DNA of 26,870 nt, from contig DATDHU010000027.1 of the NCBI GenBank assembly GCA_036521415.1, positions 1-26,870 on the forward strand, given 5' to 3'. The position numbers were made by a program, and so were the translations under genes. The notes under the pieces were generated by a model, which saw only the letters and a program-made list of their open reading frames with translations, had not been told where the DNA came from and ran no database searches. Below, piece after piece: positions 1 to 8,463 of the stretch. The stretch's first letter is position 1, and each line of letters opens with the position of its first letter. The stretch comes from DASXMT01 sp036521415. GTDB lineage: Bacteria > Actinomycetota > Acidimicrobiia > Acidimicrobiales > RAAP-2.

Positions 1-660
1 CTGGCCGCGGTCGCTGCGGTGACGTCCCGCATCCGGTTGGGCACCAGCACGCTGGTGATTCCCGATCATGACCCGATCATCCTGGCCAAGCGGGTGTCGA
101 CCCTCGACCACCTGTCCGAGGGCCGGGTCGTGCTCGGCGTGGGTGCCGGTTGGAACCTCGAGGAGTTGGCCAACCACGGATCCGACCCCCGGTTCCGATG
201 GACGATCTTCCGCGAGCGGGTCGAGGCAATGAAGGTGATCTGGACCAATGAGGTTGCCAGCTACGAGGGCCGGTGCGTGCGGATCAGTGCCATGAAACAG
301 TGGCCCAAGCCGGTGCAGGACCCTCACCCACCGGTGCTGGTCGGCGGGAGCGGCCCGACGACGGCCGACCGCGTCCTGCGGTTCGGTGATGGCTGGATGG
401 CCAGTGGTCGCCACCTGGACGGCGTGGAGCTGAAATTGCGGGTGGACGAGCTGCAGACCATGGCCGCCGAACAGGGCAAGTCACCCGTTCCGGTGATGTT
501 GCAGCAGGGCAGCCCCACGGCCGAGGCCATCGAGCAGTACCTCCAGATGGGACTGGTCCGGGTAACGTTTCGCGTCGACCCCGGCGACGAGGGCACGGTG
601 GCCGCACAGCTCGAGCGCTTGGCCCGACTGGTTGGTCCCTACCAACTCGAGTCCAACTGA
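1..660 (+). CDS. LLM-class (luciferase-like) F420-dependent oxidoreductase, 5' truncated
   Basis: The reading frame is open from base 1 (LAAVAAVTSRIRLGTSTL...), so the true start lies outside the window; a GTG at 19 is internal. About 219 C-terminal residues are visible. The segments RIRLGTSTLVIP, LSEGRVVLGVGAGWN and PPVLVGGSGPTTADRVLRFG are typical of bacterial luciferase-like TIM-barrel oxidoreductases, most of which in actinobacteria use coenzyme F420. Family members of this type are usually near 280-300 residues, so roughly a quarter is missing. The substrate cannot be inferred. The SDR gene starts 63 bases after its stop on the same strand, so the two probably share a transcript and may act in one oxidation/reduction route. 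Use of F420 instead of FMN is inferred from family resemblance; no decisive residue was checked. Confidence 0.85.
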   Translation: MAAVAAVTSRIRLGTSTLVIPDHDPIILAKRVSTLDHLSEGRVVLGVGAGWNLEELANHGSDPRFRWTIFRERVEAMKVIWTNEVASYEGRCVRISAMKQWPKPVQDPHPPVLVGGSGPTTADRVLRFGDGWMASGRHLDGVELKLRVDELQTMAAEQGKSPVPVMLQQGSPTAEAIEQYLQMGLVRVTFRVDPGDEGTVAAQLERLARLVGPYQLESN

Positions 661-710
661 CGGCACGCCGGTCCGGAGACGGTCGGCCCAACAGGTGTGC
701 CGCCACCAAG

Positions 711-716
711 AAGGAG
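711..716 (+). promoter_or_regulatory. Ribosome binding site of the first SDR
   Basis: AAGGAG lies 7 bases before the ATG at 724. It decides this start over an in-frame GTG at 697, which has no such site. Confidence 0.75.
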
Positions 717-723
717 AGCAAAC

Positions 724-1578
724 ATGACCACAGGGCTCCCGCTTTCTGGCAAGGCCGCCCTCGTCACCGGCGGTGCCGGGGGGATTGGAAGCGCGTGCGC
801 CCGGGCCCTGGTCCGAGACGGTGCCGCCGTGACCCTCATGGGAAGAACCCGGGACACGCTCGAAGCCACGGCCGCCGAACTTCGAGCGTCGGTGAGCGAC
901 GGCGGCGAGGTGAACTGGTTCGTTGGCGACGGCATGGAGGCCGAGGCGGTTGAGGGGGCGGTCGCCCGGGCGTCGTCCGCCCTTGGAGGGCTGCACATCT
1001 GTGTGGCCACGGTGGGCGGCGGCACCATTGCACCCTTTCTGTTGCTCGACGAGCACCAGCTCTTGGAAGAGCTCCGCCGGAACATCGTGGGCGCCTTTCT
1101 GGCCATCAAGTACGCCGTACCCCCCATGGTCGCATCCGGTGGATCGATCGTGTGCATCTCCTCGGACGCGGCCACGATGTCCTGGCCCTTCATGGCCGGC
1201 TACTGCGCGGGAAAGGCCGGCCTCGATGCACTGGTGCGCGTCGCGGCTGACGAGTTCGGCTACCACGACGTCCGGGTCAACGCCGTCCGCCCCGGGCTGA
1301 CCAAGACGGCCAGCAACAACGTCTCACTGTTGTTCTCCGACCCGGAGATCCTCGAGGAGTTCAAGAGCCAGAAGCCTCTGGGACGGACGGGCACCCCCGA
1401 GGACATCGCCGCCGGGGTGCGCTTCCTGGCCGGCCCCGAGTCCGCCTGGGTCACCGGGCAGAGTCTGGCCATCGAAGGGGGAAACGAGCTTCGCAGGGCA
1501 CCCTCGCTCGAGAAGATCGCCCGACTGCGGTTCGGCGACGAAACCGTCGATACGGCGATCTCCGGACGGATTCCCTGA
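724..1578 (+). CDS. SDR-family NAD(P)-dependent oxidoreductase
   Basis: This 284-residue classical short-chain dehydrogenase has a Rossmann fold. The nucleotide loop TGGAGGIG is at residues 15-22, and basic residues after strand 2 (GRTR, 40-43) suggest NADP(H). The catalytic residues are Asn120, Ser147, Tyr160 and Lys164 (YCAGK). The C-terminal segment WVTGQSLAIEGGNELRR is typical of FabG-like SDRs. Oddly, the usual NNAG motif after strand 4 reads VATVGG (94-99), a marked departure that may alter the active-site floor or the substrate. The gene follows the LLM oxidoreductase closely and ends 6 bases before the convergent GNAT stop. The substrate is unknown; a hydroxyacyl, steroid or terpenoid alcohol is possible. 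Confidence 0.92.
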   Translation: MTTGLPLSGKAALVTGGAGGIGSACARALVRDGAAVTLMGRTRDTLEATAAELRASVSDGGEVNWFVGDGMEAEAVEGAVARASSALGGLHICVATVGGGTIAPFLLLDEHQLLEELRRNIVGAFLAIKYAVPPMVASGGSIVCISSDAATMSWPFMAGYCAGKAGLDALVRVAADEFGYHDVRVNAVRPGLTKTASNNVSLLFSDPEILEEFKSQKPLGRTGTPEDIAAGVRFLAGPESAWVTGQSLAIEGGNELRRAPSLEKIARLRFGDETVDTAISGRIP

Positions 1579-1584
1579 GGCCAG

Positions 1585-2421
1585 TCACCGGGGTTCATCG
1601 CCGGCAAAGGTGTAGCGAAGGATCTCGCTGGTCGCCACGTAACCCAGGCGACGATAGATGGTATTCGGGGTCGGATTGGCCAGGTCGGTGTAGAGGATGC
1701 AGCGGTTGCCCTCGTTGGTGATCACCTCGGACAAGTGGCCGACGCAGGCAGCGGCGAATCCCTGGTTGCGATGAAGACGGGGCGTGTACACAGCCTGCAT
1801 CCTCACGACCCGTTCGACCGCGGCAGTCCGCGCCACCATCGATACCGGCGTATCCGCGTACCAGAGCCAGTAATGACCGGCCCGCACCCTGGTGGTCAGG
1901 ACACTCCGGTCAATGGCCGGCCCGCCCGCGTCTGCGGCGAACTCGTCCGACCACCGGTTCAACAGATCGAGGTCGTCGTCGTCGGCCACGCGGAGCGCCC
2001 CGGCTGTGGGTCCAGGCCCGTGGAGCCTTTCCAGCGTGTAGAGCCGCTGGCCGGCTGCCGGCGTGGCCGCCGACTTGGTGACCTCGGTCCACTTTCCGGC
2101 GAACCGAGCAGCCGTCGCCGCCTCTCCGGCGACGCCGGCGATCGCAGACGAGGCGCTGGCGATCGCTTCGACCACGGCGCTGATCGCCGCCGCGCCCATC
2201 GGCGTCACCGTTGCCGGATAGTCGAGAGGTGACTGAAAGGCGACACCGGTGACCTTCTTGCCGTCGGAGGCGATCCAGTAGCGACCGGGAACAGGGTCGG
2301 CGACCCGACCGAGCAAGAGAGTGAGGATGAGATTGTGCTCGACTGGCCGGCTCCGCAGGAAGGCGCCGGCGACGGTCAGTGCCTCAGCTGGGTCAACGAA
2401 CAGCTGCACAGCACTGGCCAT
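1585..2421 (-). CDS. GNAT-family N-acetyltransferase
   Basis: The protein has 278 residues. The C-terminal half carries the GNAT acetyl-CoA-binding signature: a strand ending VVRMQAVYTPRLHRNQGFA (206-223) with the R/Q-x-x-G-x-A loop as HRNQGFA, followed by a helix, then CILYTDLANPTPNTIYRRLGY (241-261), the common motif B region. The N-terminal 140 residues look like a degenerate first GNAT half, so this is the two-domain form often seen in actinobacteria. The acyl acceptor is unknown. ATG 2421 is the first in-frame methionine; no strong Shine-Dalgarno sequence or close -10 box was seen before it. The gene converges on the SDR with only 6 bases between the stops. Confidence 0.85.
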   Translation of the reverse strand: MASAVQLFVDPAEALTVAGAFLRSRPVEHNLILTLLLGRVADPVPGRYWIASDGKKVTGVAFQSPLDYPATVTPMGAAAISAVVEAIASASSAIAGVAGEAATAARFAGKWTEVTKSAATPAAGQRLYTLERLHGPGPTAGALRVADDDDLDLLNRWSDEFAADAGGPAIDRSVLTTRVRAGHYWLWYADTPVSMVARTAAVERVVRMQAVYTPRLHRNQGFAAACVGHLSEVITNEGNRCILYTDLANPTPNTIYRRLGYVATSEILRYTFAGDEPR

Positions 2422-2591
2422 GGACCATCATGGCACCAACGGGGCCGCGTCGGTCTCCCGCGTGCATGCCCAGTGGCTACGCTCCGATCATGCCGGCACT
2501 GGCTGAGGGGGTCGTACAGGACACGTGGTACCGAGATCTTGCACGTGTCGCTGGGACCAGGTCCTCGGCAGCGTAGGTGGGTCGCGCCGTC

Positions 2592-4934
2592 GTGAACGTG
2601 CGAGAGCAACTCCGGGCACGTGACCCCGGGTTCTCCGCGCTCCGCCGCGCCGGACGGGCGGCCATCGTCATGCCGGGCGTCTTCGCCATCGCCGAAGAGG
2701 TCATCGGGAATTCGACCATCGCCATTTTCTCCGCCTTCGGCGCACTGGCAATGCTGCTGTTCGTCGACTTCGGCGGCCCGATGCGCGAACGATTGGCGGC
2801 CGAAGCCTCATTGGCGCTCGGAGGGGCGGTCTTGATCTGTCTGGGCACCCTCGTCTCCCGGACGACCTGGCTGGCGACGGTGGTCACGGTCGTGGTCGCC
2901 TTCATCGTGCTGTTCCAAGGCGTTGTCAGCTCAGTGCTGGCCGGCGCCACGACGGCCCTGCTGGTCTCATTCGTACTGCCTGTGAGCTTGCCCGGCCCCG
3001 CCGGCTCGATCCCGACGCGCCTGGCCGGGTGGCTCCTGGCCGGTGCCGTGTCATTGATCGCCATTCGCGTGCTCTGGCCGGACCCGACCCGTGAGCCGTT
3101 GCGGGTGTCGACGGCGCAAGCGTGCACACTGTTGGCGCAGCGACTCCGGTCTGAAGTCGATTGCATCAACGGCGGTCTCGAGGCTGTGCACCGCCGGGCC
3201 CGGGACGCATCGGCCGCTGAGTCGACCGCCTCGGTGGCGGCACTGCGCACATCGTTCTACACCGCTCCGTACCGTCCCACAGGCCTCGGGACGGCGACGC
3301 GGGCCCTGGCGCGACTCGTCGACCAGGTGATCTGGCTGAACAGTATCCTCGAGCGGACTACCGCCGACACGGAGGTCGGGCCGACTGCCGCCGTCGTGTG
3401 CGCGGTCAAATTGGCAGCCGCAGACCTCCTCCAGCAGGGTGCTGTGCTTCTCGATGCCGCGGCTGGCGACCCCACCGTGCTCCACCCTGCCGTGCAACGG
3501 TTGGCCCAGGCACGTGAGGAGATGAAACGATCGGTGATCTCGGGACTTCCGGTCAAAGGGTCAGGGACCCACTCACCCGGCGAACCCGACGGAAGCGTCG
3601 CCGAGTTCGTCAGCTCCCTCGCACCAAGCTTCCGTGCCCATGAGTTGAGTTTCGCCACCTCGGCCGTCGCCGACAACATCGAGCTTGCCGTGGCTGCACG
3701 GCAGCGCACCTGGTTGGAGCAGCTGCTGGGGCATCAACCGGACGGAGCTACCTCGTCGCTGATGTCGGCGAGGGAACGGGCCCGCGCCCATCTCGAGCGC
3801 CACTCAGTATGGCTGCACAACAGTCTGCGCGGGGCGATCGCCCTCAGCCTCGCCGTCCTCGTCGCCGAGCTGACCGGTGTACAACACGCCTTCTGGGTCG
3901 TGCTCGGCACGTTGGCCGTGCTGCGCTCGAGCGCCTTGAACACCGGCCAAAACGCGGGGCGGGCGCTGCTCGGCACCGGGGTCGGGTTCGTCCTCGGCGG
4001 TGGACTCGTGGTCCTGGTGGGCACGGACACCACCGCGTACTGGCTGTTGCTGCCGGTGGCCGTTCTCTTCGCCGGCCTCGCCCCGGCCACCATCTCGTTC
4101 GCGGCAGGTCAGGCCGGCTTCACCATGGCCCTGCTGATCTTGTACAACATCGTCGAACCGGCCGGCTGGCAGGTCGGCCTCGTCCGGATCGAGGATGTCG
4201 CCATCGGCGTTGGCGTGAGCGTCCTGGTCGGTGCGCTGTTCTGGCCACGAGGAGCAGGTTCGACGCTGGGAAAGGTGTTGGCCGACGCCCTAGCCGAGAG
4301 CGCACGTTACTTGCAGCGGGCCGTCGAGTACGGAGTGACCCGATGTGATGGGCAGGTGCCCGCGTCGGCTACACCGGAGGAGGAGCGTCGCCGGGCTGCC
4401 GGCGCGGCACGCCGGCTCGACGACGCCTTCCGGGAGTACCTCTCCGAGCGTGGCACCAAGCACGTCCCTATGGCGGACGTGATCGCGCTGCTCACTGGGG
4501 TTGCCGTGATTCGGCTCACGGCCGATGCCGTTCTCGACCTGTGGAGCCGGGACCGTGGATCGACCGCCGGGGATCGGACTGCGGCACGAAACGAGATCCT
4601 CGCTTCTGGCACGCAGGTCGTCCAGTGGTACGAACAGTTAGCACAGGCGATCGCCGGCGTCAGCCTCGTGAGCGACCAGCTCGATCACGAGGACGACGCC
4701 GACTTCCGCCTGCTCGAAGCGGTCCGCCGCGACCTCACCGGATCGGACGGACAAGGCACCGCCACGGCGGTCAGGATGATCTGGACCGCAGACCACATCG
4801 ATGCGATCCGGCACCTTCAGGGAGCAATCGTGGCTCCGGCCAGGGCCGTTGCCGCCGCCGAGCAGGCACTGCGACCGAGCATGCTTCCCAGCCGGTTTTC
4901 GAGGCAGCTTCAGCCGGATCTCACCCAATCTTGA
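2592..4934 (+). CDS. FUSC-family (fusaric acid resistance-like) membrane protein
   Basis: A protein of about 780 residues with the layout of FUSC/YccS-type proteins: an N-terminal membrane block (about residues 25-170), a cytoplasmic region (about 170-405), a second membrane block (about 410-560) and a soluble C-terminal tail. The second block contains LRSSALNTGQNAGRALLGTG, a characteristic FUSC segment. Family members are proposed efflux or envelope proteins for aromatic acids and other compounds; the substrate here is not known. GTG 2592 is preferred because AGGTGG (2575-2580) lies 11 bases upstream; an in-frame GTG at 2577 directly follows a stop codon and has no ribosome site. The last 14 bases overlap the 3' end of the opposite-strand FKBP gene. 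Confidence 0.87.
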   Translation: MNVREQLRARDPGFSALRRAGRAAIVMPGVFAIAEEVIGNSTIAIFSAFGALAMLLFVDFGGPMRERLAAEASLALGGAVLICLGTLVSRTTWLATVVTVVVAFIVLFQGVVSSVLAGATTALLVSFVLPVSLPGPAGSIPTRLAGWLLAGAVSLIAIRVLWPDPTREPLRVSTAQACTLLAQRLRSEVDCINGGLEAVHRRARDASAAESTASVAALRTSFYTAPYRPTGLGTATRALARLVDQVIWLNSILERTTADTEVGPTAAVVCAVKLAAADLLQQGAVLLDAAAGDPTVLHPAVQRLAQAREEMKRSVISGLPVKGSGTHSPGEPDGSVAEFVSSLAPSFRAHELSFATSAVADNIELAVAARQRTWLEQLLGHQPDGATSSLMSARERARAHLERHSVWLHNSLRGAIALSLAVLVAELTGVQHAFWVVLGTLAVLRSSALNTGQNAGRALLGTGVGFVLGGGLVVLVGTDTTAYWLLLPVAVLFAGLAPATISFAAGQAGFTMALLILYNIVEPAGWQVGLVRIEDVAIGVGVSVLVGALFWPRGAGSTLGKVLADALAESARYLQRAVEYGVTRCDGQVPASATPEEERRRAAGAARRLDDAFREYLSERGTKHVPMADVIALLTGVAVIRLTADAVLDLWSRDRGSTAGDRTAARNEILASGTQVVQWYEQLAQAIAGVSLVSDQLDHEDDADFRLLEAVRRDLTGSDGQGTATAVRMIWTADHIDAIRHLQGAIVAPARAVAAAEQALRPSMLPSRFSRQLQPDLTQS

Positions 4935-5496
4935 GCAGGTCCACGACGAACACCAGGGTGTCGTTGGCCGTGATGCCGGGGCCGGGCGACTGATCGCCGT
5001 AGCCCAGTTTCGGGGGGATGATGAGCTCGCGGCGGCCACCGACCTGCATGCCCACCACGGCCTTGTCCCATCCCGGGATCACCTGACTGGCGCCCAAGGT
5101 GAACTGGAACGGCTGGCTGGTCCACGAGGACTGGACCACCTTGTGCGAGGAGTACGTGGCCAAGACGTACTGGACTGTCACCTTGTCACCAGCCTGAGCC
5201 GTCGCCCCCGTCCCGACGATGAGATCGGCTGTCTCGAGTTGGCTGGGAGGACTATCGGAGGGAACGACGACCGTCGGCGCCGTTCCCGCGGTGCCGGCCG
5301 GCGAGCGGTCCGGGGCCGGGATGGTGGCGATCGTCGAGGCACCGCCCGCACCGGCGCTCGAAGTGGGTGGAGCGGTCGTCGCTGTCGGAGCAGTCGTGGT
5401 GGTGGCCGAGGTGGCACTGGGCGAGCTGCTGCAGGCAGTCAGCCCGAGGGCCGAAGCCGCTAGGAGCACGAGGGTCCAGTTGCGGATGCGAGACAT
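4921..5496 (-). CDS. FKBP-type peptidyl-prolyl isomerase lipoprotein
   Basis: The protein has 191 residues. A short basic N-terminus and a hydrophobic stretch end in the lipobox LTAC (Cys22), so it should be a lipoprotein anchored outside the membrane. A Ser/Thr/Ala/Pro-rich linker covers residues 23-95. The FKBP domain follows, with VIPGWDKAVVGMQVGGRREL (139-158), IPPKLGYG and a final FVVDLLKI strand; these are the family core, including the Trp at the base of the pocket. It would catalyse cis-trans prolyl isomerisation of exported proteins. ATG 5496 is chosen because the signal peptide starts there and AAAGGA (5506-5511, minus strand) lies 9 bases upstream; a longer open frame to 5628 adds no sensible sequence. 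It is the last gene in a run with the thioesterase and acyl-CoA ligase. Confidence 0.93.
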   Translation of the reverse strand: MSRIRNWTLVLLAASALGLTACSSSPSATSATTTTAPTATTAPPTSSAGAGGASTIATIPAPDRSPAGTAGTAPTVVVPSDSPPSQLETADLIVGTGATAQAGDKVTVQYVLATYSSHKVVQSSWTSQPFQFTLGASQVIPGWDKAVVGMQVGGRRELIIPPKLGYGDQSPGPGITANDTLVFVVDLLKIG

Positions 5497-5639
5497 GAAG
5501 GATCGTCCTTTCCGACGAGTCAGCATCGACGAGTCAGCACCGTCGAGCTGGCTGCTCGTCGGGCAGACGGTAGTCGGTGGAAGACCGAACCGGAGAGCAC
5601 CCGTCTCATCGAGCGGCAACCGGGGCACGAGTGACTCGG

Positions 5640-6497
5640 TCAGCTACGCGGAACCAGGGCGAGCTGACGGGACTGCGCCACCAGGCGGCCCGTGTCATCC
5701 CAGATCTCGCCGTCCTCCTCGAGGAATCCCCCGGAGACGAAATGGGTGGCAAAGCGGCAGCGAAGCCAGTTCGGCTCCGGGCGGTAGCGCACATGGGTGG
5801 TCAACTCGATGGTCGGCGTCCAGGCCACCGGCAGGTTGGCATTGAAGACCGTCGGCGGGAAGGCGTCGGCGGCGCACAGCAAGGCGATCGTGTCGGTCAC
5901 CTCCCCCTCACGCAGGCGGAACCACCCTCGCATGCGGGCGTGACCGGAGGGATTTCCCCCGAGAAAGGTTGCATCGTCCGGATGCAGTCGGAGCTCGACT
6001 TTGCCCATGAACGGCGGCGGAAATGTATCGGTGGGCTCCACTGGAATGCACTGCTCGGGCGAGGGCATCGGTGGGGGCTCCAGGTCAACGAGCTGCGGAC
6101 CGAGCTGGTCGCCAAGCTCGCCGAAGGTGCCGAGCACCCTGAGGAGCGGACGGTCCTCCGCCGCCAGCGTTGCCGTGGCCGTCCCAAACGTTCGACCCTG
6201 CTTGGTGATCTCCACCGCAACGGAAACGGGCCCCGGGTTGCCCGGATTCAGGAAGTGCGCCGTCACCGTCACGGGATCTGGTCGTCCGATCGCAGCACTC
6301 ATCGCCCGCGCGGCTATGGCCAGCAGATAGCCGCCGTTGGCGTTGCCGGCGATGTCCCAACCCTCGGCAATGGTCCCCGACCAGTGACTCGTCGCCCCCG
6401 CAGCCTGGTCGGCCGCAGAGAGCGGGCCCCCCGACGGTTCGACCGCGGTAGCCGTCTCGAATCCGGCGCCCCCACGGCCGGCGACATCGGTGGTCAT
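5640..6497 (-). CDS. Acyl-CoA thioesterase-like double hot-dog protein
   Basis: The protein has 285 residues. The segment NANGGYLLAIAARAMSAA (about 53-70), then VTVTAHFLNPGNPGPVSV and a second half with WTPTIELTTHVRYRP and GRLVAQSRQLALV, matches the acyl-CoA thioesterase family with two fused hot-dog folds (TesB-like, 4HBT_3 type). Such enzymes hydrolyse acyl-CoA to the free acid and CoA. The gene lies downstream of an acyl-CoA ligase on the same strand, so the pair could set the balance between free and activated acids. The TGA of a possible 36-codon ORF overlaps the start as ATGA, which would allow coupled translation. The family is fairly certain; the chain-length preference is unknown. 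Confidence 0.85.
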   Translation of the reverse strand: MTTDVAGRGGAGFETATAVEPSGGPLSAADQAAGATSHWSGTIAEGWDIAGNANGGYLLAIAARAMSAAIGRPDPVTVTAHFLNPGNPGPVSVAVEITKQGRTFGTATATLAAEDRPLLRVLGTFGELGDQLGPQLVDLEPPPMPSPEQCIPVEPTDTFPPPFMGKVELRLHPDDATFLGGNPSGHARMRGWFRLREGEVTDTIALLCAADAFPPTVFNANLPVAWTPTIELTTHVRYRPEPNWLRCRFATHFVSGGFLEEDGEIWDDTGRLVAQSRQLALVPRS

Positions 6498-6604
6498 CGA
6501 AACGGGAGGCCGAACCCGGCCAACAGGTCAGCCGGGGGCCTGCCCATCTGAGTCGACATGACCATGTGGGTCACGGCTGCGTCGGCTTCGACGACGGACG
6601 GCAT
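6494..6604 (-). CDS. Possible small ORF (36 codons) coupled to the thioesterase
   Basis: From ATG 6604 the frame reads MPSVVEADAAVTHMVMST and ends GFGLPFR; its TGA overlaps the thioesterase ATG by four bases. GGAAGA lies about 9 bases before the ATG. Third codon positions are mostly G or C. The same frame stays open far upstream but contains only rare-looking sequence there. I do not recognise the peptide. It may be a leader, the tail of a broken gene (see findings), or chance. Confidence 0.3.
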   Translation of the reverse strand: MPSVVEADAAVTHMVMSTQMGRPPADLLAGFGLPFR

Positions 6605-6734
6605 GCCGGAGATTCTTCCACCGGCGCCAGCGGGGCAGCACACGCCCGCCAATCGCCTCGATGCAAACCCCTGCTGGGCACGCCAGCAGGTAACCGTCGG
6701 GTTCCCGGCGTAGGACGGCGTCGCCTGCTCGGAG

Positions 6735-8270
6735 CTAGTTGACCTGCCGCTCGTTGCCGGCCCAATAGGGCTCTCGCAGCCTGAACTTCTGTAATTTTCC
6801 AGTGGCCGTACGGGCCAGCTCGGCCCGGAATTCAACCGACGTCGGTGCCTTGTACCCGGCCAGGCGCTGCTTGCAGTGCTTGATCAGCTCCGCCTCGTCG
6901 ACCGGTTTGCCCGGGACCAGGACCACCAGCGCCTTGACCGTCTCCCCCCACTTCTCGTCGGGCACGCCGATCACGGCGACCTCAGCCACGGACGGGTGGC
7001 TGAACAGGGCGTCTTCTACTTCGATGGAGGACACGTTCTCCCCTCCGGTAATGATCACATCCTTGCGCCGGTCGCTGACCGTGAGATAGCCCTCCTCGTC
7101 GATCGTGCCGCCGTCGCCCGTGTGGAACCAGCCGCCATCGAGCGTCCGCTCCGTTTCGTCCGGGTTGTCCCAGTAGCCGGCCATGACGACGTTGGAGCGG
7201 GCCAGCACCTCCCCGTCAGCCGAGATCCGCATCGTGGTGCCGAGCGCCGGGGCACCAGCACGCATCAGGTTGGTCGCCCGCTGCTCAGGGTCCAGTTCGT
7301 CCCACTCCGATCGGGTTCGATTGATGGTGAGAAGTGGCGAGGTCTCGGTGAGCCCATAGATCTGCATGAACTCCCAGCCCAGCTCGGCCTCGACCCGGGC
7401 GATCGTCTTCGAGGGGGGCGGCGCACCGGCGACGATGACGCGAACCCGGCCGCGGCCCGGGATCTCGCCCTCCCAGCTGCGGGCCGCGTCCAGCACCGTG
7501 TTGACGACCGTCGGAGAGGCGCACAGCACCGTCACCCCATGCTCGACGACGCGGCGAAGGATCTCCGCGCCGTCCACCTTGCGAAGCACGATGTGCCTGG
7601 CCCCTACCCCGGTCATTGCGAAGGGCATGCCCCAGCCGTTGGCATGGAACATCGGCAACGTGTGGAGGTACACGTCGAGGTCGGACGCCCCCGAGTGGAG
7701 GGCGAAGGTGGTGGCGTTGACCCAGAGGTTGCGGTGGGTGAGCTGTACGCCCTTCGGGCGTGCGGTGGTTCCGCTGGTGTAGTTGATGGTTGCGGTGGCA
7801 TGCTCGTCCGGCTCCCAGGGCTCCGGCTCGACCCCGAACCGGTACATCTCGGCATCGCCGGCGGTGCCCAACATGATCCTGTGCCTGCACGGCACCGCGG
7901 CCACGTCTGCCTCGAGCTCGGGGTCCAAGAGCACGATGCGGGCTCCGGAGTGCTCCACGATGTATGCGACCTCCTCGGGCGAGAGACGGAAGTTGATCGG
8001 CACCAGCACCCTGCCGAATCCGCAGACTCCGAAGAACGAGATGAGGAGCCGTGCGCTGTTGTGGGAGACGATGGCCACCCGCTCGCCATGACCGACACCG
8101 AGCGCCTCGAGGCCCGCGGCCTGGGCCCGCGCCAATTCACCAACACGGGCATAGTCGAGCCCTTCCAGAGGCGCACCTGGTTGAGCCGGCTCGTCGACGA
8201 TTCCGGTGCGCCGGCCGTACACGGTCACGGCCCGATCGAGAAAGTCCCGTGCGCTGAAAGGCACGAACAC
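6735..8270 (-). CDS. Acyl-CoA synthetase (AMP-forming fatty-acid-CoA ligase family)
   Basis: A 511-residue member of the adenylate-forming superfamily. It would activate a carboxylic acid with ATP to an acyl-adenylate and pass it to CoA. Core motifs appear in order: phosphate-binding TSGTTARPKG (165-174), YGLTETSP (305-312), WFHTGD (to 386), hinge DRRKDVIITGGENVSS (400-415) and the C-terminal catalytic lysine in TATGKLQK (Lys492). It resembles FadD-type medium- or long-chain ligases, but the acid is unknown. GTG 8270 is chosen because a perfect AAGGAGG (8276-8282) lies 5 bases upstream; the frame extends to 8348 without such a site. It heads a minus-strand run with the thioesterase and FKBP gene. 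Confidence 0.93.
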   Translation of the reverse strand: MFVPFSARDFLDRAVTVYGRRTGIVDEPAQPGAPLEGLDYARVGELARAQAAGLEALGVGHGERVAIVSHNSARLLISFFGVCGFGRVLVPINFRLSPEEVAYIVEHSGARIVLLDPELEADVAAVPCRHRIMLGTAGDAEMYRFGVEPEPWEPDEHATATINYTSGTTARPKGVQLTHRNLWVNATTFALHSGASDLDVYLHTLPMFHANGWGMPFAMTGVGARHIVLRKVDGAEILRRVVEHGVTVLCASPTVVNTVLDAARSWEGEIPGRGRVRVIVAGAPPPSKTIARVEAELGWEFMQIYGLTETSPLLTINRTRSEWDELDPEQRATNLMRAGAPALGTTMRISADGEVLARSNVVMAGYWDNPDETERTLDGGWFHTGDGGTIDEEGYLTVSDRRKDVIITGGENVSSIEVEDALFSHPSVAEVAVIGVPDEKWGETVKALVVLVPGKPVDEAELIKHCKQRLAGYKAPTSVEFRAELARTATGKLQKFRLREPYWAGNERQVN

Positions 8271-8275
8271 CCTGG

Positions 8276-8282
8276 CCTCCTT
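8276..8282 (-). promoter_or_regulatory. Strong Shine-Dalgarno of the acyl-CoA ligase
   Basis: AAGGAGG on the minus strand, 5 bases before GTG 8270 (11 before an in-frame GTG at 8264). It argues against a start at 8348, 78 bases upstream. The rest of the 193-base gap up to the galactokinase stop holds the palindrome GGCTATAGCC near 8397, possibly part of a -10 region, and nothing else clear. Confidence 0.75.
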
Positions 8283-8463
8283 GTCTGGCAAGACGCTGGT
8301 CTGCCGAACTGGGCCCCTTCGCCGTCCTGCGTCTCGCTGTGTTGGCACCGTTGCACGGCCTCGAAATGAGGCGCCGCCCCGGGTCGATCGCCCTCAGGCT
8401 ATAGCCGTCCGCCCCGGCGGCGACGACCACACATGGGGTCACCCGGTCAGGCCGCCCCCCTCG

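Noticed and set aside
481..1266. Long minus-strand frame of 261 codons
   Set aside because: It is antisense to two clear genes, has no recognisable motif, and arises from high-GC third positions.
5640..8270. Ligase plus thioesterase as a new acyl-CoA editing system
   Set aside because: The pair is plausible as ordinary fatty-acid metabolism; nothing in the sequence points to a new mechanism.
6876..8369. Plus-strand open frame of 497 codons opposite the acyl-CoA ligase
   Set aside because: It mirrors the ligase exactly and has Arg/Gly/His-rich shadow composition; the ligase motifs are decisive.
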